The position numbers and the translations under genes were made by a program. From Euryhalocaulis caribicus (lineage in GTDB: Bacteria; Pseudomonadota; Alphaproteobacteria; Caulobacterales; Maricaulaceae), in NCBI RefSeq assembly GCF_000412185.1, contig NZ_ASJA01000021.1:1-45862 (forward strand): DNA of 45,862 nucleotides, in the 5' to 3' direction. Below are positions 1 through 7,236 of the stretch, in pieces; the first letter of the stretch is position 1; each line of letters starts with the position of its first letter. The notes beneath the pieces were generated by a model. The model saw only the letters and a list, made by a program, of their open reading frames with translations. It ran no database searches and was not told the origin of the DNA.

Positions 1-1
1 A

Positions 2-256
2 CGGGGAGATGTCCTGACCAGGTTTGGTCAAACGCACCGATACTACCGCCGCGTTTTTCTCGCCCCGCCCTGGCCGGAGCTGTTCGCCAGCGATGCAGAG
101 CGGCGTCACGGCTTCGAAGACGCGGTGGAGGAATATGAGAGGCTGGCCGTGGCCTATCCCCGGCTGGGCTATGAGATCGTGACCCTGCCCAGGACTTCGG
201 TCGCCGGGCGCGTGGATTTCGTGTTGCGCGAACTCGCTTCCGGCGCAGACGCCTAG
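2..256 (+). CDS. AAA family ATPase, C-terminal fragment
   Basis: Only the last 84 codons lie in the window; one frame is open from the edge to a TAG at 254-256. The tail contains RRVFLAPPWPELF, an acidic/arginine-rich helix and GYEIVTLPRTSVAGR. I recognise this as the end of small predicted ATPases of the AAA_28 / COG3911 type, which carry a Walker A near the N-terminus; that part lies outside the window. Its TAG interlocks with the stop of the converging nfu gene in a CTAG (253-256). The substrate and cellular role of this family are not established, so no process is assigned. The family call comes from memory of the tail pattern only. Confidence 0.6.
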   Translation, partial: RGDVLTRFGQTHRYYRRVFLAPPWPELFASDAERRHGFEDAVEEYERLAVAYPRLGYEIVTLPRTSVAGRVDFVLRELASGADA

Positions 257-834
257 AGCGCCGCTTCGACCCCGGTGACCTGCGGCACGTAGTGTTTCAG
301 CAGGTTCTCGATGCCGGCCTTCAGCGTCATCGTGGAGGACGGGCAGCCCGCGCACGCGCCGCGCATATGCAGGGTCACCACGCCCGATTGCGGGTCATAG
401 CGCTGAAAGACAATATCGCCGCCATCCTGCGCCACGGCCGGGCGCACGCGGGTGTCGATCAGCTCCTGAATCGTGCTGACGATTTCCGCGTCCTCGCCCT
501 CATACTCGCCCGCATCGCCGCCGGAATCGGCGGCGTTCGCGCCTTCCTCGGTCAGCACGGGCAGGCCGGCGGTGAAGTGATCCATGATCACGGCCAGAAC
601 GCCGGGCTTCAGATGCCGCCAGTCAATGGCGTCCGCCTTGCTGACCGATACGAAATCATCGCCCAGAAAGACGCGCTCCACGCCGTCCACCTCGAACAGG
701 GCGGTCGCCAGCGGGGAAGCGCCGCGCGCGGCGTCCGCGGTCTCGAAATCATGCGCCGGACCGCCGGTGACGTCCCGTCCGGGCAGGAATTTCAGGGTCG
801 CCGGATTGGGCGTGTCTTCGGTCTGGATAAACAT
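253..834 (-). CDS. nfuA: NifU/Nfu-type iron-sulfur cluster carrier
   Basis: A 193-residue cytoplasmic protein expected to carry and hand over Fe-S clusters to apo-enzymes. The N-terminal Nfu_N domain (about 1-90) opens with the classic MFIQTEDTPNPATLKFLPG. The C-terminal NifU domain (about 115-190) holds GACAGCPSSTMTLKAGIE, whose CxxC ligates the cluster at a dimer interface. I chose the ATG at 834 over a TTG at 867 because the conserved family start is MFIQTED and the extra 11 residues are not conserved. The two-domain layout matches mitochondrial NFU1 and alphaproteobacterial Nfu proteins rather than E. coli NfuA, so the symbol is approximate. The stop interlocks with the upstream converging gene. 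Confidence 0.9.
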   Translation of the reverse strand: MFIQTEDTPNPATLKFLPGRDVTGGPAHDFETADAARGASPLATALFEVDGVERVFLGDDFVSVSKADAIDWRHLKPGVLAVIMDHFTAGLPVLTEEGANAADSGGDAGEYEGEDAEIVSTIQELIDTRVRPAVAQDGGDIVFQRYDPQSGVVTLHMRGACAGCPSSTMTLKAGIENLLKHYVPQVTGVEAAL

Positions 835-909
835 GGCGGCGAGCCTCGCTTCAGGTCTTGGCGGCAATCAAGGGTTCGCCAGTGCAAATGGCCTATCCGC
901 CACCGCGCT

Positions 910-1389
910 TCAAGCCAGCTGGTGAATCAGCTCCGGCGTCAGGTCGCCCGGCACCACCAGAACCGGGATATGGCGGTCCGCGAAGGCGAAGTTTGAGCGC
1001 GCCAGCGCGGAGATCAGCGGCCCCGGCCCCTTGCGCCCCGTCGAGGCGCCCAGAACCAGCACTTTCACTTCCGGGTCCTCATTGATCAGGCGGCGGATCT
1101 CGCCCCGCACCTCGCCCTCCCGCACCAGGCATTCGGCGGGCGGTTCGATCTCCGTGGCGACGATTTCGGTCAGTTCCTCCAGCAGCGCCTCGCGCCGTTT
1201 GCGCTCGTCGCGGCTGATCTCGTCATTCACGCCCAGCCAGTGATGGAAATTGGTCGGTTCGATCACCGCCAGCAGCACCACGCGCCCCTTGTCGGAATGC
1301 TTGGCGCGTCGCGCCGCGACATGCGCCGCCACGCGGCATTCCGGCGTGTCGTCGGCGATGACGAGATATTTTCTCAAGGATTGCGGCAT
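910..1389 (-). CDS. Universal stress protein (UspA family)
   Basis: A 159-residue single-domain Usp protein with the alternating strand/helix pattern of the family: RKYLVIADDTPECRVAAHVA at the N-terminus, a central VVLLAVIEP strand, and a C-terminal VKVLVLGAS ... IPVLVVPG. The ATP-binding signature G-2x-G-9x-G-S/T is only partly visible in LGASTGRKGPG, so nucleotide binding is uncertain. The ATG at 1389 is preceded by a GAGGA ribosome site (reverse strand) at proper spacing; upstream extensions lack conserved sequence. It lies just upstream of the nfu gene on the same strand (75 bp gap) and may be co-transcribed with it. Usp proteins support survival under stress; no specific target can be read here. 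Confidence 0.85.
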   Translation of the reverse strand: MPQSLRKYLVIADDTPECRVAAHVAARRAKHSDKGRVVLLAVIEPTNFHHWLGVNDEISRDERKRREALLEELTEIVATEIEPPAECLVREGEVRGEIRRLINEDPEVKVLVLGASTGRKGPGPLISALARSNFAFADRHIPVLVVPGDLTPELIHQLA

Positions 1390-1511
1390 AGCGTCCTCGC
1401 GCGGATCGTGACGGAGCGCGCGTTTCCGCGCAAGTACCGTTTGCGAGCGCAAACGGCGCCGCGCTTGCTTCGCCTGTAGAGAGAATTCAACTCGCGCTTC
1501 AAGGGTGTCCC

Positions 1512-1997
1512 ATGTTCGCACGATATTTCGCCGCCGCCGCGCTTCTGGTCTTCGCCGCCGTCCCGGCCTGGGCCGGAAACGATCCGTTGAACGAGACCTA
1601 TCAGTCCATGTCGAACGCCGGCGCGGCGCTGCGCGCGGACGCCGAAGCGGTGCAGACCGGCGACAGTTCCGCCGAGGCGCTGCTGACGCGGCTTTCCGAT
1701 TTCGCCCAGACCGCCAGCGCGGCGGGCGCGGCCATCGACGCCAATGAAGGCCCGCACGATCTGGGCTGCATCTATCGCGGCATGGCCGCCGACGCCGCGC
1801 TGCAGGCCGACCGCCTGCGCGGCGGGGAAAAGGACGACGCCATCGAGACCGTGCGCCTGCTGGGCGACGACGCGGTGCTGGTGACCCCGGAAACGGAAGC
1901 GGAAACGCAAGACCCCACCGGCATGCCGATGGGGTCCTGTCCTGTCGAGAAGATGAGCGCCGATCAGCTGTCGGCGTATTTCACCGAACAGCCATAG
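1512..1997 (+). CDS. Hypothetical secreted protein
   Basis: A 161-residue protein with a clear Sec signal peptide (MFARYFAAAALLVFAAVPAWA, cleavage likely after AWA, residue 21). The mature part is Ala-rich and helical, with two cysteines (in LGCIYRG and GSCPVEK) that could form a disulfide. I do not recognise a family. Its 3' end overlaps the converging redoxin gene by 34 bp, so both stop codons are read through by the opposite transcript. It is divergent from the universal stress gene, whose start lies about 120 bp away. Predicted location: periplasm. Confidence 0.7.
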   Translation: MFARYFAAAALLVFAAVPAWAGNDPLNETYQSMSNAGAALRADAEAVQTGDSSAEALLTRLSDFAQTASAAGAAIDANEGPHDLGCIYRGMAADAALQADRLRGGEKDDAIETVRLLGDDAVLVTPETEAETQDPTGMPMGSCPVEKMSADQLSAYFTEQP

Positions 1998-2572
1998 GGC
2001 GTCGTCTGGGCCGGATCGACCGGCTCGCCCTTGCGTAGCGCGGCCAGCGCCGCTTCGACATGATTATCCGCCTCGTCCGCCGGGCCGCGCGGCGAGTCGT
2101 CGATGGCGCCGTCATATTGCAGCACGCCCGCCTCATCGATCACGAACATGTGCGGGGAGGTCTTGGCCTCATACATGCGGCCGATATCGCCCTCCGGGTC
2201 CAGAATGACCGCCGCCGGATAGGCTTGCGGGCGGTCTTCCATCTTTCCCGCCGTAATGGCGTTCGCCTGATCCGGCGTGACATGACCCTGCTTCCCGGGG
2301 GCCGAGGAGATGATGGTCAGCCAGGCGATGTCCTGCTGCGCGGCGTCCTGCTGCATGGCCTGCATGTCGCCCTTGTAGTGGCGCTGGACATAGGGACAGC
2401 CGTCATTGCTCCATTCCAGAATGACCTTCTGGCCGGCGAAGTCCGACAGGCTGACTTCGTTTCCGTAGGTGTCCGTGCCGGTGAAGGCGGGCGCGGCTTC
2501 GCCCACGACCGGCTCGGCCAGCGCCGGCGCGGCAAGCGTGAAGGCGGCGGCGGTAATCAGAAGCGTTTTCAT
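1964..2572 (-). CDS. Periplasmic thioredoxin-fold redoxin (AhpC/TSA-like)
   Basis: About 202 residues with a signal peptide (MKTLLITAAAFTLAAPALA). The mature protein opens with VVGEAAPAFTGTDTYGNEVS, the usual redoxin lead-in, followed by EWSNDGCPYVQRHY. A single peroxidatic-type Cys sits where thioredoxins have CxxC, as in the secreted redoxin-domain proteins that carry an xxDCPYV-type motif. SPHMFVIDEAGVLQY is the cis-Pro and beta-strand region. A second Cys sits near the C-terminus (YGCSVKY) and could be the resolving residue. ATG at 2572 is preferred over an upstream TTG at 2593 because it begins the signal peptide cleanly. It is divergent from the drug-efflux gene. Likely role: peroxide or thiol redox reactions in the periplasm; substrate unknown. 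Confidence 0.8.
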   Translation of the reverse strand: MKTLLITAAAFTLAAPALAEPVVGEAAPAFTGTDTYGNEVSLSDFAGQKVILEWSNDGCPYVQRHYKGDMQAMQQDAAQQDIAWLTIISSAPGKQGHVTPDQANAITAGKMEDRPQAYPAAVILDPEGDIGRMYEAKTSPHMFVIDEAGVLQYDGAIDDSPRGPADEADNHVEAALAALRKGEPVDPAQTTPYGCSVKYADS

Positions 2573-2636
2573 TATCGACCCCGTTTTTTTCAAAACTCAT
2601 GTCTTGGCTAGCATAACAAAATAGTGCGCCCGCGGT

Positions 2637-2651
2637 TTCCGCCAAGCGGAA
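2637..2651. promoter_or_regulatory. Inverted repeat over a candidate -35 element
   Basis: TTCCGC-CAA-GCGGAA is a perfect 6-3-6 inverted repeat between the divergent redoxin and efflux genes. On the reverse strand its centre contains TTGGCG, followed after 16 nt by TATTTT, a plausible sigma-70 type promoter for the redoxin gene. A repressor dimer site is one reading; no regulator gene is adjacent. Confidence 0.35.
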
Positions 2652-2762
2652 TCGGCGTTGCCTTAAAGCTTCGCCCGGCGGAATTAATGAACCAGACGGT
2701 TGAATTCGAAAGCCGGAAGCGCGATCAGGCTGCGACCTTCAAGGAATTTCCGGAAAGCCGCC

Positions 2763-3971
2763 ATGTCATCATCCATGTTTCGCTCGGCCCTTATTCTGGG
2801 GCTGCTGTCCGCCGTCGGGCCGCTTTCCATCGATATGTACCTGCCCGCCCTGCCCGCGATCGAGGCGGGCCTGCGGACTGATATCGCCTCCACCCAGCTG
2901 ACCCTGACGCTGTATTTCCTCGCCTTTGGCGTGGCGCAGCTGGTCTATGGGCCGCTGGCCGATCAGTATGGCCGAAAGTGGCCGCTCTATGCCGGACTGG
3001 CCATCTTCATCGCCGCCTCCATCGGCTGCGCCTTCGCGCCGACCATTGGCTGGCTGATCACTTTCCGCTTCCTGCAGGGGCTTGGCGGGGCGGTGGTGAT
3101 GGTGGTGCCGCGCGCCATTATCCGCGACATGCACACCGGCAATCAGGCCACCCGCCTGATGGCGATGATCATGCTGGTGATCAGCGTGTCGCCCATGCTG
3201 GCGCCGTTGTTCGGCAGCGGCCTGATCCTGCTGGGCGGCTGGCGGGTGATTTTCGGCGCGCTGGCGCTGATGGCGGTGTTCAGCCTGCTGCTGACCGGCT
3301 TCGTCCTGCCCGAGACTCTGGCGGAGTCGCGCCGCACGCCGGTCAATCTGCGCTCCATGTGGCGGGGGACGAAGGTGCTGTTCCGCGACCCGGTCTTCAT
3401 GGGCCTGACCTTCATCGCCGGGTTCGGCATGGCCAGCTTCTTCGTGTTCATCGCCAGCGCGACCTTTGTCTATACCGACCAGTTCGGGCTGTCGCCGACC
3501 GGCTTTTCCATCGCCTTCGCCATCAACGCCATCGGCTTCTTCTCCGCCTCCCAGGTGGCGGCGAATCTGGGCGAGCGGTTCGGAATCCAGCGGGTAATTT
3601 CATGGGCCGTGACCGGCTTCATGGCGTTCACGCTGACGCTTCTGGCGCTGACTCTGGGCGGGTTCGGGACGCTTCCGGTTATCGTCGGCTTCCTGTTCAT
3701 GGCCAATGCGTGTCTGGGTCTTGTCATCCCCACGACCATGGTGATGGCGCTGGACGATCACGGCGATATCGCCGGACTGGCCTCCTCGCTGGGCGGCACG
3801 CTTCAGATGCTGGCGGGCGGAATCATGATCACCGCCGCAGCGCCCTTCTTCAACGGCACGGCCACGCCCATGGTCGCCGCCATCGCGCTGTGCGCCGTGG
3901 CGGCGTTCATTCTGACGCGCCTGTTGTTTGCGAAAATGCCCGCGCGGCGGGACGAGGCCAGCGAGATCTAG
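2763..3971 (+). CDS. Bcr/CflA family multidrug efflux MFS transporter
   Basis: A 402-residue inner-membrane transporter of the 12-TM drug:H+ antiporter type. Family marks: FRSALILGLLSAVGPLSIDMYLPALPAIE in TM1 (cited in two pieces: SALILGLLSAVGPLSIDMY and LPALPAIE), the motif A loop GPLADQYGRKWPLYAG between TM2 and TM3, and FLQGLGGAVVMVVPRAIIRD in TM4-5, all typical of Bcr/CflA. ATG at 2763 is preferred over an upstream in-frame ATG at 2700 because it puts the N-terminus directly before TM1 and has a purine-rich ribosome site (CGGAAAG). Substrates of the family include bicyclomycin, chloramphenicol and sulfonamides; which apply here cannot be told. It ends 10 bp before the converging dsbD-like gene. 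Confidence 0.88.
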   Translation: MSSSMFRSALILGLLSAVGPLSIDMYLPALPAIEAGLRTDIASTQLTLTLYFLAFGVAQLVYGPLADQYGRKWPLYAGLAIFIAASIGCAFAPTIGWLITFRFLQGLGGAVVMVVPRAIIRDMHTGNQATRLMAMIMLVISVSPMLAPLFGSGLILLGGWRVIFGALALMAVFSLLLTGFVLPETLAESRRTPVNLRSMWRGTKVLFRDPVFMGLTFIAGFGMASFFVFIASATFVYTDQFGLSPTGFSIAFAINAIGFFSASQVAANLGERFGIQRVISWAVTGFMAFTLTLLALTLGGFGTLPVIVGFLFMANACLGLVIPTTMVMALDDHGDIAGLASSLGGTLQMLAGGIMITAAAPFFNGTATPMVAAIALCAVAAFILTRLLFAKMPARRDEASEI

Positions 3972-3981
3972 GCCGCCGCGG

Positions 3982-6165
3982 TCAGGAAGTCGCCGCCGCG
4001 CCGTTGCGGATCGTGTTGAGGATGCCGCGTTCGGTCAGGATCTGCGGCAGGATCTCCGGCGCGCCGCCGCCTGGCGGATAGTAGAGATAGAGTGGCACGC
4101 CCGCGCGGCCGAACCGCTCCAGCTCGGCGGCGATCTCCGCGTCCTTGTTGGTCCAGTCGGCGACCAGAAAGGCGACATCGTTCTGCGCGAAAGCCGCGGC
4201 GACATCACTGGTTTTCAGCGCCGTGCGCTCGTTCACCTGACAGGTGATGCACCAGGCGGCGGTAAAATCGACAAAGATGGGCCGCCCCTCCGCCTGTAGC
4301 TGCGCCACGCGTTCGCGCGACCACGGCTCGCTCGACAACGCGCCCGGCGCGCCGGATTTTTCCGCAACGCTTGCCGCGCCCGTGCTCAGCTGCGCGGCGG
4401 CCGGAACGGTCAGGAGGGCGGCGATCATCGCGCCCAGCGCGGCCGCACGCCCGGTCCAGCCGGAGAAGCGCCCGGCCCAGATGGCGAACCCGGCGGCCAG
4501 CAGCCCGATCAGCGCAAACGCCACGCCCGTCGGCCCGGCCTGAATGCTCAGCACCCAGACCAGCCACACCGTGGCCGCCAGCATCGGGAAGGCCATGAAT
4601 TGCTTGAACCGGTCCATCCACGGCCCCGGTCTGGGCAGGCGGCGCAGCAGCGCCGGGAAAAAAGCCAGCAGCGTGAATGGCGCGGCCAGTCCAAGGCCCA
4701 GCGCCAGGAAGATCGCCAGCGCGCCAAGGGCCGGCAGGCTGAGCGCATAGCCCAGCGCCGCCGCCATGAAGGGCGCCGTGCAGGGCGTGGCCACGACCAC
4801 CGCCAGCACGCCGGTAAAGAAAGCCGCCGCGCCGCCCGAACGCCCGGCGACCAGCCCGGAGCCCAGATTCTGCAAGCCGCCGCCAATTTCGAAAAAGCCC
4901 AGAAGATTCATGGAGATCAGGAAGAAGAGCAGCGCCAGCGCCATGATCACCGCCGGGTTCTGAAGCTGGAAGCCCCAGCCCACCGCCGCGCCGCCCGCCT
5001 TCAACGCCACCAGCAACAGGCCCAGCGCGGCGAACGTGACCAGCACGCCGCCCATGAACAAGAGGCCGTGCCGCCGCACCGTGCCCGGATCCTCATGCGC
5101 CTTCTGCGCAAAGCCCAGCGCCTTCAGCGACAGAACCGGGAAGACGCAGGGCATCAGGTTCAGGATCAGCCCGCCCACAAACGCGCCGATCAGCGCCAGT
5201 AGCAGGGCCTGACCGCCGCCGCCCGCGCCATCGCCGCCGCGCGCCGGGGCCGCGGCCAGCGACAGGTCCGCCGCCTCGCCCGGTTCGGCGGAAATTTCCA
5301 CCGCGCGCCCGGCCCAGCCCTCCGCGCCGCGCATCTCATAGGTCAGCACGCCCGCCACCGGCGCCGCGCCGTCCTCCAGCTCGTATCCGGGCGTCAGGGC
5401 CAGGATGAGGGCGTCATCCATCGCGTGCGGCGTCTGGTCCGCCGCCGCCTCGACCATGCCCGGCTCATAGGGGAAGAAATAGAAATCGCGCAGATCGCCG
5501 GCGCCCAGGGCGTCCGACAGACCCGCATCCTGCAGGGAAAGCTGCGCGGTTTCGCCGTCCAGCGCGATCGTGGAATCGAACAGGGCCGGTTGCGGCATGG
5601 CGGCCATCGCGTCGGCGATGCGGTCGCCCCAGCGCGGATGCACGCGCGGCTCGCCCTCGCTGACGCGCAGCGACAGCTCCAGCTTTCCGCTCTCCGGAAT
5701 GCAGATTTCCTCGCAGACCAGCCAGTAGGCGTCCGCCTTGATAGCGGCCGCCGCGCCGTCGAAATCCTCCGGCACGGTGACCGGGATGGGCAGCAGGACT
5801 TCGTTGGAAAAGCCGTAATTGGTCAGCGGCCCGACAGGCAGCGGCTCCGGCGCGGGCCAGACGATCTCGCCCGCTTCCCAGCCCTCGGGAAGCGTCAGGT
5901 CAATCTGCGTCGGCTCACCGGAATCGCCGGGATTGCGCCAGTAGGTGTGCCAGCCCTCGCGGATATCCTGATGGAGGGCGATATAGAATGTCTGTCCGGG
6001 GGAGACGACGATGGAGTCAGCGGCCAGCGTCGCCTTGACGTTGTCCGTTTCCACCGTGGCCGGGTCGGCATTGACCAGGCCGGTGTCCAGCGCGTCCTGC
6101 GCAAGGGCCGCGCCGCCTGTCAGCGGCGCGGCGATAAGACAAAGCGCTGTCAGTAATGCCCGCAT
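3982..6165 (-). CDS. DsbD-like thiol:disulfide interchange protein
   Basis: A 727-residue inner-membrane protein that would pass electrons from cytoplasmic thioredoxin to periplasmic disulfides. A signal peptide precedes an N-terminal DsbD/ScsB-type domain (about 25-300) with an ICIPESGK region. The membrane core (about 320-590) contains the two redox cysteines expected for the family: C340 in NLMPCVFP and C462 in ATPCTAPF. The C-terminal thioredoxin domain (about 615-727) carries C639-ITC642 in AAWCITCQVNE. All three cysteine centres are therefore present. The ATG at 6165 has AGGACC upstream; a TTG at 6189 is a weaker choice. The long N-terminal domain resembles ScsB / suppressor-of-copper-sensitivity proteins as much as E. 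coli DsbD, so a role in metal stress is possible. Confidence 0.88.
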   Translation of the reverse strand: MRALLTALCLIAAPLTGGAALAQDALDTGLVNADPATVETDNVKATLAADSIVVSPGQTFYIALHQDIREGWHTYWRNPGDSGEPTQIDLTLPEGWEAGEIVWPAPEPLPVGPLTNYGFSNEVLLPIPVTVPEDFDGAAAAIKADAYWLVCEEICIPESGKLELSLRVSEGEPRVHPRWGDRIADAMAAMPQPALFDSTIALDGETAQLSLQDAGLSDALGAGDLRDFYFFPYEPGMVEAAADQTPHAMDDALILALTPGYELEDGAAPVAGVLTYEMRGAEGWAGRAVEISAEPGEAADLSLAAAPARGGDGAGGGGQALLLALIGAFVGGLILNLMPCVFPVLSLKALGFAQKAHEDPGTVRRHGLLFMGGVLVTFAALGLLLVALKAGGAAVGWGFQLQNPAVIMALALLFFLISMNLLGFFEIGGGLQNLGSGLVAGRSGGAAAFFTGVLAVVVATPCTAPFMAAALGYALSLPALGALAIFLALGLGLAAPFTLLAFFPALLRRLPRPGPWMDRFKQFMAFPMLAATVWLVWVLSIQAGPTGVAFALIGLLAAGFAIWAGRFSGWTGRAAALGAMIAALLTVPAAAQLSTGAASVAEKSGAPGALSSEPWSRERVAQLQAEGRPIFVDFTAAWCITCQVNERTALKTSDVAAAFAQNDVAFLVADWTNKDAEIAAELERFGRAGVPLYLYYPPGGGAPEILPQILTERGILNTIRNGAAATS

Positions 6166-6289
6166 AGGTCCGGTCCTGTTGTCGTCCAACCTGCCTCTAA
6201 CGCCCCCTTATAGGGAGCGCCCGGGGGCGGTGTCAGCCGCCCTCGCGCAGACTTGACGCGCTTGTGACCTCACGCGGACCGGGCCGGCG

Positions 6290-7135
6290 TTACGCCTGGA
6301 CGTCGCCGCCCGTGGCCTGCGGCGTTCCGCCGGCGCCGTTCTGCGGCATTTCGGCGGAGGGCGCGCCCTGCTGCTGATTGCGGATCAGCGTCAGGTCGAT
6401 CAGGCGATCCCAGTTCATCAGGGAAATCAGGTGCGCATAGATCGCGCCCAGATAGCCCTTCTCGGCCAGTTCCTTCAGAACGTCCGGCGCCAGCGCCATC
6501 AGTTTCTGCTCGGAAATCGCCAGATGCTCGGTGATCTTTTCCTGCTGGCCCGGACGGCCGCGCGCAGCCGGATTATAGACCACTTCGCGCGTTTCGAAGA
6601 GGTCCAGCTCTTCAAGGCGCTTCACGGTCTGTTCGGTGGCCAGGCGCTGCGTCTCGTACTGCTTCAGGAACTCGACGGCGTTCTGCACATATTCCGTCGG
6701 CTCATTGTCCTTGAAGAAGGGCATGTCCGGCTTGTCGGTAATGGCGGAGAATTTGCGGTCGATGCACACGATCATGCGCTCGGCTTCCGGCGGCTTGGCC
6801 AGAACGAAGGGATAGCGGCGGATATAGCCGGGGACATAGGCGTCCGGCTTGAAATTGTTCTTTTCGTCGATGAACAGATTATCGCCCGGACGCAGGCCCA
6901 TCACGGCCAGGGGCTGTTTCTGTTCGCCGGCGAAGATGATCGGGAAGGTCGTCGCGGCGACGCCGAATTCATTGGCGTTGACCGGCACGAAGTGCAGGTC
7001 CTTCACGAAATCGAACCCGTTATTCTGTTGCGTGATCCCCAGATTCCCGTGCGCCTGGAAATTCAGCGGCTCGGGCTTTTCATACATCAGGACCTTGCCG
7101 CTCACCTGACCTTCTTGCATCCCGCCTTCGGCCAT
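6290..7135 (-). CDS. SapC family protein
   Basis: A 281-residue protein of the SapC family (PF07277). Conserved stretches include DFVKDLHFVPVNANEFGVAA near residue 45, FPIIFAGEQKQPLAVMGLR, and GYIRRYPFVL around 105. These match the proteins annotated SapC in Caulobacterales, Maricaulales and gammaproteobacteria. There is no signal peptide, so the protein is probably cytoplasmic despite the historical link of the name to S-layer export in Campylobacter. The last 25 residues are low-complexity Gln/Gly/Ala. ATG at 7135 has a strong AAGGGGGAA ribosome site. In related bacteria sapC often sits near TonB receptors; here its neighbour is the zinc receptor. The biochemical function is unknown. Confidence 0.85.
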   Translation of the reverse strand: MAEGGMQEGQVSGKVLMYEKPEPLNFQAHGNLGITQQNNGFDFVKDLHFVPVNANEFGVAATTFPIIFAGEQKQPLAVMGLRPGDNLFIDEKNNFKPDAYVPGYIRRYPFVLAKPPEAERMIVCIDRKFSAITDKPDMPFFKDNEPTEYVQNAVEFLKQYETQRLATEQTVKRLEELDLFETREVVYNPAARGRPGQQEKITEHLAISEQKLMALAPDVLKELAEKGYLGAIYAHLISLMNWDRLIDLTLIRNQQQGAPSAEMPQNGAGGTPQATGGDVQA

Positions 7136-7236
7136 CGCCGTTCCCCCTTGTCGTATCCTTGTCCGGAAAGCGGGCTAGATAACGTCTCCCCGCCGTCGGG
7201 ACAATCCGCCAAGGCGCCTAAGCGCCAGCGCCAGCC

